Positions 1 to 6,172 of a stretch of 26,259 nucleotides of DNA are shown in pieces. The translations under genes were made by a program, and so were the position numbers. Every line of letters begins with the position of its first letter. The first letter of the stretch is position 1. Source of the DNA: Clostridia bacterium. Its GTDB lineage: Bacteria; Bacillota; Clostridia; Oscillospirales; CAG-272. The DNA lies in assembly GCA_900754175.1 (NCBI GenBank), contig CAAEBS010000190.1:1-26259 (forward strand), read 5' to 3'. Below the pieces are notes generated by a model that saw only the letters and a list, made by a program, of their open reading frames with translations, made no database searches and was not told where the DNA came from.

Positions 1-106
1 AAACGATATGTCGTAAGTTCAAGACCTGTTTTTTGAAAAAAGCGCCGAAATGCAGCTGTTAAATTCAAAGATTTTGTCCAACGACAAAAACACAAGATAT
101 AGTAAC
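1..106. other. Left window edge, no identifiable gene
   Basis: No supported gene lies here. In plus frame 1 the sequence reads KRYVVSSRPVF and stops at 34-36, so it could be the last codons of a gene entering from the left, but eleven codons are too few to judge. No RNA-gene hallmark is visible. Confidence 0.3.
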
Positions 107-143
107 AAAAAAGCACAAGATACGCAATATCTTGTGCTTTTTG
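107..143. terminator. Bidirectional intrinsic terminator downstream of ssrA
   Basis: A perfect 15-bp inverted repeat (AAAAAGCACAAGATA at 108-122, complement at 128-142) with a 5-nt loop. On the minus strand it ends in TTTTTTGTTAC, which suits the 3' end of the tmRNA transcript. On the plus strand it ends in a T-rich run, so it could also stop transcription entering from the left. Confidence 0.8.
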
Positions 144-172
144 TGTGTTGTAGCTTTTTCGTACAACAAAGA

Positions 173-542
173 TGGTGGAGCCGACGGGAGTCGAACCCGT
201 GTCCGAAAACCTCTTGATATCACTTTCTCCGGGTGCATTCTGTTTTTTGGAATTCCCCTTGCGGGACGCCAACAGACAGGCTTCTCACTTGGGTAGCCGT
301 TTTATACACGACCGGTTCAACGGCAAACCGCCGGTGCGCATTCATCACTTACCTGACGCTCACACCGGGGTCGTGATCCTCCCCGGCGGAACGGGCGGCA
401 TTAAGCCGCAGCACTGCCGTTAGGCAGCCAATGCAACGTTTCTATCGTTAGCGTTTAATTTTAAAGGTGGACCTTTTAAGAGATTGTCCGGCTCTACCCG
501 CTTATAATACCTCAAAATCCCCGTCGAAACCTTTACGGCCCC
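173..542 (-). ncRNA. ssrA: tmRNA (SsrA), trans-translation RNA
   Basis: tmRNA rescues ribosomes stalled on mRNAs without a stop codon: it enters the A site as alanyl-tRNA with SmpB, then templates a degradation tag. Read on the minus strand, the 5' end begins GGGGCCGTAAAGGTTTCGAC (542 downward), the standard tmRNA start. The 3' end carries a T-arm with GGGTTCGACTCCC, the acceptor strand GGCTCC and an encoded CCA at 173-175. GGGGCC pairs with GGCTCC through one G-U. The length of about 370 nt is typical. The tag frame lies at 420-452. smpB, its protein partner, is immediately upstream on the same strand, 89 nt away. I saw no convincing private -10/-35, so transcription from the smpB promoter followed by processing is possible. 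Confidence 0.97.
420..452 (-). other. tmRNA proteolysis-tag reading frame
   Basis: Starting at a GCT resume codon (450-452), the frame reads A-N-D-R-N-V-A-L-A-A and stops at TAA (420-422). With the alanine from the charged tmRNA the tag would be AANDRNVALAA, ending in the LAA signal read by ClpXP-type proteases. The resume codon is inferred from tag conservation. Confidence 0.85.
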
Positions 543-631
543 ATATATCACTCTCTTTCCCCTCGGAAAGCAAGTATCTTTTTTTCATGTTCAGCGTTTA
601 CAGGGAGATCCGCTGATCTTTCCTGCGCCGG

Positions 632-1117
632 TCAGGCGTCATCCCCTCTCCGGTCGCCTTTCATCCGGCGCTCCATTTCCCGGTCAGCCTGGCGCTCCGC
701 TGCGGAATCCCGCTTGTCATACAGCTTTTTACCACGGCAAAGCCCGACCTCTACCTTAACGTTTTTCCCCGAAAAATACAGGGAAAGCGGCACCAGCGTA
801 TAGCCCTTTTGCGCCACAAGCCCGCCAAGCTTCATAATTTCCCGCTTGTGCATCAGAAGCTTCCGGTCACGAAGCGGCTCCCGGTTGAAAATGTTTCCCT
901 TTTCATAGGGGCTGATGTGCATTCCCACCAGGTAAAGCTCTCCGCCCTTGAGCGAGCAGTAAGAATCCTTGAGGTTGACGGCGCCGCATCGCACGCTTTT
1001 GACCTCGGTCCCATACAGGGCAATTCCCGCTTCGTACTTTTCGTCCACGAAATAATCGTGCCACGCCTTGCGGTTCTGCGCCACGATGCGTGACGTCTGC
1101 GCCTTTTGCTGTGCCAT
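632..1117 (-). CDS. smpB: SsrA-binding protein SmpB
   Basis: SmpB binds the tRNA-like domain of tmRNA and occupies the decoding centre during trans-translation. The 161-residue product has the family core: IVAQNRKAWHDYFV near the N-terminus, then EAGIALYGTEVKS, LKDSYCSLK and the YEKGNIFNREPLRDRKLL segment. It ends in a basic tail (KRDSAAERQADREMERRMKGD) that becomes helical in the mRNA channel. The ATG at 1117 was chosen over an in-frame codon 25 codons upstream because GGAGAGGAGGGG sits just before it and the family starts there. A near-consensus promoter (1164-1192) precedes it. ssrA follows 89 nt downstream, so RNA and protein partners are adjacent. Confidence 0.97.
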   Translation of the reverse strand: MAQQKAQTSRIVAQNRKAWHDYFVDEKYEAGIALYGTEVKSVRCGAVNLKDSYCSLKGGELYLVGMHISPYEKGNIFNREPLRDRKLLMHKREIMKLGGLVAQKGYTLVPLSLYFSGKNVKVEVGLCRGKKLYDKRDSAAERQADREMERRMKGDRRGDDA

Positions 1118-1163
1118 ACCGCACCCCTCCTCTCCGAATCTTCTGCCTCTCCCGGCAAAAGTT

Positions 1164-1192
1164 ATTGTACCACATTTCCGCCTTAAAATCAA
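1164..1192 (-). promoter_or_regulatory. Sigma-A promoter of smpB
   Basis: On the minus strand TTGATT (1187-1192) and TACAAT (1164-1169) are separated by exactly 17 bp, and the smpB start lies about 47 nt downstream of the -10. Confidence 0.8.
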
Positions 1193-1254
1193 GGGGGTTT
1201 TTGTCGTTTTCCCTATCCGTTTTTCCCGTGCCCGGAAAAAACTACGCTGTCGGT

Positions 1255-1290
1255 AAAAAAACAGCGAGCCATGCGCCCGCTGCTTTTCGG
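1255..1290 (-). terminator. Intrinsic terminator of secG
   Basis: On the minus strand, directly after the secG stop, an 8-bp stem (CAGCGGGC/GCTCGCTG with one G-U, arms 1275-1282 and 1262-1269) is followed by seven T residues (1255-1261). Confidence 0.8.
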
Positions 1291-1294
1291 TTTT

Positions 1295-1540
1295 TTATCT
1301 TGCCACTACAATGTACAGAACCACGACAAGAACCACAAATACTACCGACAACGCAGTAGTTGCTCTGCTGAGAAGCTTATCTCTGGTCTTTCCTTTTCCC
1401 TTGGTGAAAAAGGTTTCCGCCGCACCGGCAATGGTGCTGGACAAGCTCTTGTCCTTTCCGGACTGCAGGAGAACAAACGTGATCAAAACCAAAGCGACAA
1501 CCGCTATGATAATACCCAATACGATTTCCAATGCTCCCAT
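1295..1540 (-). CDS. secG: Preprotein translocase subunit SecG
   Basis: SecG is the small auxiliary subunit of the SecYEG channel and supports SecA-driven export. The 81-residue product has the expected two-helix topology: helix one at about residues 3-24 (ALEIVLGIIIAVVALVLITFV), the SecG signature LLQSGKDKSLSSTIAGAAETFF in the cytoplasmic loop, and helix two at about 60-80. The ATG at 1540 is chosen because GGAGG lies 8-9 nt upstream and the hydrophobic helix begins right after it; the longer in-frame extension adds an uncharacteristic charged leader. It has its own promoter (1604-1632) and terminator (1255-1290), so it appears monocistronic. Confidence 0.95.
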   Translation of the reverse strand: MGALEIVLGIIIAVVALVLITFVLLQSGKDKSLSSTIAGAAETFFTKGKGKTRDKLLSRATTALSVVFVVLVVVLYIVVAR

Positions 1541-1603
1541 CGAAAACACCTCCGAATATATTCTTTTTGTCCTTTCGGACACGAAAAGCCGTCAACCTGT
1601 CCT

Positions 1604-1632
1604 ATTATAGCATGAAAATTGCAAAAAATCAA
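1604..1632 (-). promoter_or_regulatory. Sigma-A promoter of secG
   Basis: Minus-strand TTGATT (1627-1632), a 17-bp spacer and a perfect TATAAT (1604-1609). The -10 is about 64 nt upstream of the secG start. Confidence 0.85.
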
Positions 1633-1743
1633 GAGGAATTCCGAAATTTTCTTGATTTTTACGAAATATTATGCCAGGCACCGGAAAATACGCAGAAAAA
1701 ACGACACGCAAGCCCTCCCCTCCCTGCAAAAAGCGGAAAAAAC

Positions 1744-1772
1744 TTGACAGCCGGGAGATTTCCATATATAAT
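1744..1772 (+). promoter_or_regulatory. Consensus sigma-A promoter upstream of the ECF operon
   Basis: A perfect TTGACA (1744-1749), a 17-bp spacer and a perfect TATAAT (1767-1772) on the plus strand. It lies about 180 nt ahead of the sigma-factor start. A terminator-like hairpin (1795-1856) sits between this promoter and the gene, so the transcript may be attenuated or may be a separate short RNA. Together with the features at 1795 and 1890 it accounts for the 333-base gap before the sigma gene. Confidence 0.85.
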
Positions 1773-1794
1773 AAAAGCAGATTTCCAATGATTC

Positions 1795-1856
1795 ATCAGG
1801 AGGCACTGTATTACGGATCGCCATGATCCCCGCATTTTCCGCCTGATTTTCTTTTC
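1795..1856 (+). terminator. Terminator-like leader hairpin (possible attenuator or short RNA 3' end)
   Basis: Outer arms ATCAGGAGG (1795-1803) and CCGCCTGAT (1839-1847) pair with one mismatch and enclose a perfect inner hairpin GGATC/GATCC (1815-1819, 1825-1829). TTTTCTTTTCC follows. The element begins about 15 nt after the expected start site of the 1744-1772 promoter. The T-tract is interrupted, so termination may be partial. Confidence 0.45.
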
Positions 1857-1889
1857 CGCAAAATCGACCGAAAAAATTTTTTGAAATGC

Positions 1890-1919
1890 TGTAACCTTTT
1901 CCGGATTCCGGCGACTTAT
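1890..1919 (+). promoter_or_regulatory. Candidate ECF-sigma promoter (autoregulation)
   Basis: TGTAACC (1890-1896), a 15-bp spacer and CGACTTAT (1912-1919) resemble the AAC-type -35 and CG-type -10 motifs that ECF sigma factors recognise. It is placed 31 nt before the sigma-factor ATG. Autoregulation is usual in ECF operons; assignment to this particular sigma factor is inference. Confidence 0.5.
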
Positions 1920-1950
1920 CCGGTGAAGGCACAACAGCCACGGAGGCTCT

Positions 1951-2502
1951 ATGGAGGATTATCAGATTGTGGATCTGTTCTGGCAACGCTCGGAGGCTGC
2001 CATACGGGAAAGCGAAAGAAAATACGGCAGAATTCTGCTTTCCGCATCCCGTTCGCTCCTCGACAGCCGGGAGGATGCCGAGGAATGTGTCAGCGACACC
2101 TGGCTCCAGGCATGGAACCGGATGCCGCAGGACCGTCCCGCTTACCTTGGCGCTTACCTTGTCAAGATCGTGCGGGCGCTTTCGATTTCCCGGTTCCGTT
2201 CCCTGCACCGGCAGAAGCGGGGTGGGGCGGGCTGTCTCACCGACGAGTTGACAGACTGTATTCCGGACGGAAGCGACCTGCAGGCAGAATATGAAAACGG
2301 CAGGCTGGCGCAGACCATCAACCGGTTTGTGCAAAGCCTGGATGAAGAAAAGCAACGGGTATTCGTCCGCCGCTATTTCTTCTCGGACAGCATTGAGGAG
2401 ATCTCCGCTTCCATGGGGATCGGAAAATCCAAGGTCAAAACCATGCTGTTCCGCCTGCGGGGAGAGCTGAAATCGGTACTGGAAGGAGAGGATCTGCTAT
2501 GA
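1951..2502 (+). CDS. ECF-family RNA polymerase sigma factor
   Basis: A 183-residue sigma-70 protein of the extracytoplasmic-function type, with only regions 2 and 4. Region 2 spans about residues 20-88 and contains the -10 recognition helix area (DAEECVSDTWLQAWNRM, 42-58) and SRFRSLHRQKRG. Region 4 spans about 128-178 (EEISASMGIGKSKVKTMLFRLRGEL), the helix-turn-helix that binds -35 elements. The start at 1951 follows CGGAGG by 4 nt. The stop overlaps the next start (ATGA at 2499-2502), implying translational coupling to a single-pass membrane protein, the usual place of a cognate anti-sigma factor. An ECF-like motif just upstream suggests self-activation. The regulon is unknown; the VWA lipoprotein gene downstream is a likely member. 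Confidence 0.9.
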   Translation: MEDYQIVDLFWQRSEAAIRESERKYGRILLSASRSLLDSREDAEECVSDTWLQAWNRMPQDRPAYLGAYLVKIVRALSISRFRSLHRQKRGGAGCLTDELTDCIPDGSDLQAEYENGRLAQTINRFVQSLDEEKQRVFVRRYFFSDSIEEISASMGIGKSKVKTMLFRLRGELKSVLEGEDLL

Positions 2503-3146
2503 AACAGGAAAAGATAACGTCGGCTTCCCACCTTCTGGACGCCATCGGCGAGTTGGACGACGCCCTGATTCACAACTGCATGACGCCATACCGTGCCGGA
2601 AAAAGGCAGGCAGTACGGCGCCGGGCGCTGATCCTTGCCGTGTCCCTGACCCTGGCGTTTGCCATGCTGATCGGCGGCTTTCTGATTGCCAATCGCTCGC
2701 ACTCTTCCAAACCGGATGACGGCAACATCTCCCCCACCGAAACGCTTGGACGCACCGACCTTGCGGGCAGACTCAGCGCCTGTGATTCCGCCCCCGGCGT
2801 CACGCTTTGCAATGCGGACGAGATTGATCTTCTGGACGCCAACTGCCGGGTCGTCTGGAAATACCGGGAGGAAACGCAGTACCGGGTGGTGCGCCTGAGC
2901 AGTGCGGACATGGCAACGCTGGACCGGGCGATCTCCCAATCGGCGGGCACTCCGGTGTCCGGCGGGAACACCGGTAGTGAGCTGGAGGGCATCTGGCTCT
3001 GCCACGCCGACGGACGAGTGACCTCCCCCTGCCTTAAGACCTCCGCCGGCAATACCGCATTCGGCACGCTGTTTGACTACTCCCCCGAGCTTGAGCCGAC
3101 CGAAAGCTTTACCGATACGCTGTACCGTGTGATTACCCAAGAATAA
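2499..3146 (+). CDS. Single-pass membrane protein, probable anti-sigma factor
   Basis: A 215-residue protein with a cytoplasmic N-terminus of about 42 residues, one transmembrane helix (about 44-64, ALILAVSLTLAFAMLIGGFLI) preceded by KRQAVRRR, and an extracellular domain of about 150 residues. This topology, and the 4-nt overlap with the ECF sigma gene, match membrane anti-sigma factors. There is no CxxC zinc-binding anti-sigma motif, and I do not recognise the extracellular domain, so the role is inferred from position. It ends 30 nt before the VWA lipoprotein gene, which has its own AGAAAGGA ribosome binding site. An alternative is a membrane co-sensor that does not bind sigma directly. Confidence 0.65.
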   Translation: MKQEKITSASHLLDAIGELDDALIHNCMTPYRAGKRQAVRRRALILAVSLTLAFAMLIGGFLIANRSHSSKPDDGNISPTETLGRTDLAGRLSACDSAPGVTLCNADEIDLLDANCRVVWKYREETQYRVVRLSSADMATLDRAISQSAGTPVSGGNTGSELEGIWLCHADGRVTSPCLKTSAGNTAFGTLFDYSPELEPTESFTDTLYRVITQE

Positions 3147-3176
3147 CCGGAAACTCCGGAAAGAAAGGAAAACATC

Positions 3177-4673
3177 ATGAAAAAAACAGTCGCCATTCTG
3201 ATCGCTCTTCTTCTGACCCTGTCGCTTTTCTCCTGCAGAGCCAAAGGAGACCTTGACCCAGGAGGTGGAGGCAACGCCGCCATCACCCGGAAAGAGAACG
3301 ATGCCATGGATTTTGTCATGGACGGAAACGGACGGATCAGCGAAAATCCCTTCGTCAGGGTTTCCGATCAGAGCATATCCACCTTTTCCGCCGATGTGGA
3401 CACCGCCTCCTATACCTATCTGCGCCGCCTGATCGACCGTGGCTATACCCTGCCGCAGATCCGGGAAACGGCGTCCCCCAACCTGCGCACCGAGGAGCTG
3501 GTGAATTACTTTGATTACGATTACACCGGACCGGAGGAAGGCGAACTGTTCGGCAGAACCGTTTCGATCGCAAGCTCTCCCTGGAACCCCGATACCTACC
3601 TCATGGTTCTGGGACTTCAGGCAAAGCAGATCGCCTCTGCCCCCCGGAACAATCTGGTCTTTCTGATCGATGTTTCCGGCTCTATGGGTTCGGAAAACAA
3701 GCTCCCGCTTCTGCAGAAGAGCTTTGCCTACCTCACCGAGCAGCTCGGAGAGGACGACCTTGTGTCTATCGTCACCTATTCTGGCAAGGAGGAGATCGTC
3801 CTGGACGGCTGTGAGGGCAACCGCACCGCCACCATTCTGAATGCGATCAAAGGTCTGCGGGCAAGCGGATCCACCAACGGAGAAGCCGGTCTGCAAACGG
3901 CATACGAGCTTGCCGAGCGCAACCGCATCAGCGACGGCAACAACCGGATCATCCTCGCATCGGACGGCGACCTGAACGTGGGAATCTCTTCCCCCGAGGA
4001 GCTGAAAAATTATATCTCGGAAAAACGGGACTCCGGCGTTTTCCTGTCGGTTCTCGGCTTTGGAGACGGAAATTTCCGTGACGACACCATGAGCGCCCTG
4101 GCGCAGAACGGAAACGGTGTTTACTATTATATCGACTGCGAAGCTGAAGCAAAGAAGATATTCGGCGACGACCTGCTCTCCACCCTCTATACAGTGGGTA
4201 AGGACGTCAAGCTCCAGATCACCTTTGACGAAAAATACGTGGAGGAATACCGACTGATCGGCTACGAAAACCGACTGCTTTCCACCGAAGATTTTACCGA
4301 CGACAGCAAGGACGCCGGCGAAGTGGGAGCGGGACACACCCTGACGGTCTGCTATGAACTGAAGCTGACCGAGGACACCAAGGGCGCAACGGAGAATACC
4401 GATTTCATGAAGCTGGCAATCCGTTACAAGGAGCCTGAAGGCACGGAATCTATCCTGCGGGAATACGGAATCGGCGCCGCCGCCCTTACCGAAACGCCCA
4501 GCCGTGACTTCCGCTTTGTCAGCGCCGTTGTGGAATGTTCGATGATCCTGCGGGAAAGCCGCTTCTGCAATCCCGACCGCACCCTCTCCCAGATCGTCGG
4601 AGAAATGGAAGACCTGTCGCTCCCGACGGGTCAGGCAGAATTTCTGACACTGATGAAAAAAATCTCCAAATAA
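3177..4673 (+). CDS. von Willebrand factor A domain lipoprotein (YfbK-like)
   Basis: A 498-residue secreted lipoprotein. The signal peptide MKKTVAILIALLLTLSLFSC ends in a lipobox with Cys20. Residues about 57-125 (ENPFVRVSDQSISTFSADVD, then TEELVNYFDYDY) are the domain that precedes VWA in the YfbK family. The VWA domain (about 158-335) has a complete metal-ion-dependent adhesion site: DVSGS (165-169), Thr233 in GSTNG and Asp263 in ASDGD. The remainder (about 345-498, with VGAGHTLTVCYEL) matches the family's C-terminal DUF3520 region. VWA domains bind protein partners through Mg2+; the partner here is unknown. It is third in an operon behind an ECF sigma factor and membrane protein, suggesting envelope-stress control. 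Confidence 0.9.
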   Translation: MKKTVAILIALLLTLSLFSCRAKGDLDPGGGGNAAITRKENDAMDFVMDGNGRISENPFVRVSDQSISTFSADVDTASYTYLRRLIDRGYTLPQIRETASPNLRTEELVNYFDYDYTGPEEGELFGRTVSIASSPWNPDTYLMVLGLQAKQIASAPRNNLVFLIDVSGSMGSENKLPLLQKSFAYLTEQLGEDDLVSIVTYSGKEEIVLDGCEGNRTATILNAIKGLRASGSTNGEAGLQTAYELAERNRISDGNNRIILASDGDLNVGISSPEELKNYISEKRDSGVFLSVLGFGDGNFRDDTMSALAQNGNGVYYYIDCEAEAKKIFGDDLLSTLYTVGKDVKLQITFDEKYVEEYRLIGYENRLLSTEDFTDDSKDAGEVGAGHTLTVCYELKLTEDTKGATENTDFMKLAIRYKEPEGTESILREYGIGAAALTETPSRDFRFVSAVVECSMILRESRFCNPDRTLSQIVGEMEDLSLPTGQAEFLTLMKKISK

Positions 4674-4678
4674 TTAAA

Positions 4679-4720
4679 GGGGCTGTTGCAAAAATCTGCA
4701 ACAGCCCTTCTGTTTATTCT
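4679..4720. terminator. Shared terminator between convergent genes
   Basis: A perfect 11-bp stem GGGCTGTTGCA/TGCAACAGCCC (4680-4690, 4697-4707) with a 6-nt loop. It lies between the VWA lipoprotein stop (plus) and the phosphohexomutase stop (minus). T-rich tracts flank both sides but neither is a pure T-run. Confidence 0.75.
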
Positions 4721-6138
4721 CCGATAAAATCCTTTACGGTATGGATCAGTTCTTTTGCCGTCTGCCCATCCTTTGCCTCGGCAAAAATGCGAAGCAACGG
4801 CTCGGTGCCGGAAAACCGGCATATGATAAAGGATCCGTCGTCAAAATACACCTTACAGCCATCCTCATAGTTCACACGGCTTACCGGACGTTCAAATGCC
4901 GGCAGGCGTTTTTCCCGCATCAGGACCTCCTCCACTCTCTCCTTTTCCTCCTGCGTAAAGGAAAGATTACATTCCACCATTTCGTAAGAGCCGTACTTTT
5001 TCACAAGCTCCTGCCAGAACTCAGTGGGAGATTTCCCGACGGCACAGATCATTTCCACAAACAGAGAAGCGGCGTAAACCGAATCCTTTCCGTAGATATG
5101 TCCTCTCACCGTAAGCCCGCCGGAGGATTCTCCGCCCAGCACGGCGTCCACCTCATCCATCTTGGAGGAAATGTATTTGAAGCCGACCGGCACCTCGTAG
5201 CACTTTTCCCCAAAGGATTCCGCTACCCGGTCCAGCATATGCGTGGTGGCAAGGTTGCGGACAACCGGACCTTTCCAGCCTCTGTACTCGTGCAGATAGT
5301 AATACAGCATGACAAGGATCTGATTGGCGTTCAGATACTCCCCGTTGCTGTCCACGATACCAAGCCGGTCCCCGTCGCCGTCCACGGCAATGCCGAGGTC
5401 GTAATGCTCGTGCACCACCCGCTCGATCAGACCGCCCAGCTCCTGGTGCGAGGGCGCCGGCATACTGCCGCCGAAATAAGCGTCCTTATTGGCGTTCATC
5501 AGGTCAACCGTGCACCGGGTGGTGTAGAGGATCGCCATAAGCGGATAGGTGCCCGAGCCGTGCATGGAGTCAAAAAGCACTCTCACTCCCGCCCGGCGGA
5601 TGGTTTCCACGTCCAGCTTGGAAAGAATGGAATCCAGAAAGTCGTTAAAGGGCGTTTTCAGATACTCGATCATTCCCGCCGCTTCTGCGCTTGCAATATC
5701 GGTGCTCACCACATCCGATGCGTCGATCAGCGACTCCAGCTTTTCCGTGCACTCCACCGAGGCGTCACGCCCCTCCTCCACGATCAGCTTGATGCCGTTG
5801 TAAATAGAAGGATTGTGGCTTGCCGTGATCTCAATCCCGTAATGAAGCCCCTCGTTTTTCACGATAAACATAATCAGCGGGGTCGGCGCACTTCTGCGAA
5901 GCGTCTTTACCCGGATGCCGTTGCCGCACAGTACCTCGGTCACCCATTCCGCCGCTTCCTCCGACATAAACCGCCGGTCGTAGCCGATGATGACCGGCTT
6001 ATCGGTCTTTCCCTCGCTTTTCATAAGCGCAACGATGCCTTGCGCCACCCGGCGGATATTTTCTTTGATAAAATCGTCGCCGATGACCGCACGCCAGCCG
6101 CCGGTACCGAACCGGATCTTCGTTTTCTCATCACACAT
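4714..6138 (-). CDS. Alpha-D-phosphohexomutase (phosphoglucomutase/phosphomannomutase family)
   Basis: A 474-residue enzyme that moves phosphate between C1 and C6 of hexose phosphates through a phosphoserine. All four family loops are present: the catalytic serine in TASHNP (Ser107), the Mg2+ loop DGDGDR (253-258), the sugar-binding loop GGESSGG (335-341) and the phosphate-binding loop RFSGTEP (441-447). The opening IRFGTGGWRAVIGDDF is typical of bacterial phosphohexomutases. Length is normal. Substrate (glucose, mannose or glucosamine phosphate) cannot be told from sequence alone. It starts 34 nt after the GH20 hexosaminidase stop and is probably cotranscribed from the promoter at 8128-8156, which hints at amino-sugar or hexose salvage. 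Confidence 0.93.
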   Translation of the reverse strand: MCDEKTKIRFGTGGWRAVIGDDFIKENIRRVAQGIVALMKSEGKTDKPVIIGYDRRFMSEEAAEWVTEVLCGNGIRVKTLRRSAPTPLIMFIVKNEGLHYGIEITASHNPSIYNGIKLIVEEGRDASVECTEKLESLIDASDVVSTDIASAEAAGMIEYLKTPFNDFLDSILSKLDVETIRRAGVRVLFDSMHGSGTYPLMAILYTTRCTVDLMNANKDAYFGGSMPAPSHQELGGLIERVVHEHYDLGIAVDGDGDRLGIVDSNGEYLNANQILVMLYYYLHEYRGWKGPVVRNLATTHMLDRVAESFGEKCYEVPVGFKYISSKMDEVDAVLGGESSGGLTVRGHIYGKDSVYAASLFVEMICAVGKSPTEFWQELVKKYGSYEMVECNLSFTQEEKERVEEVLMREKRLPAFERPVSRVNYEDGCKVYFDDGSFIICRFSGTEPLLRIFAEAKDGQTAKELIHTVKDFIGE

Positions 6139-6172
6139 AGATATTTCCCCGCTTTACCGAATATTTACCGCC

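Noticed and set aside
172..423. 83-codon plus-strand reading frame beginning MVEPTGVEPVSENLL
   Set aside because: It is the antisense of the tmRNA 3' part; this is a well-known kind of spurious protein.
543..590. Separate promoter for ssrA
   Set aside because: TTGCTT is present but the corresponding -10 (TGATAT) matches the consensus at only three positions, so it was not called.
2373..4337. 654-codon minus-strand reading frame
   Set aside because: Shadow of the VWA lipoprotein and its neighbour: no recognisable domain and opposed to a complete, motif-bearing operon.
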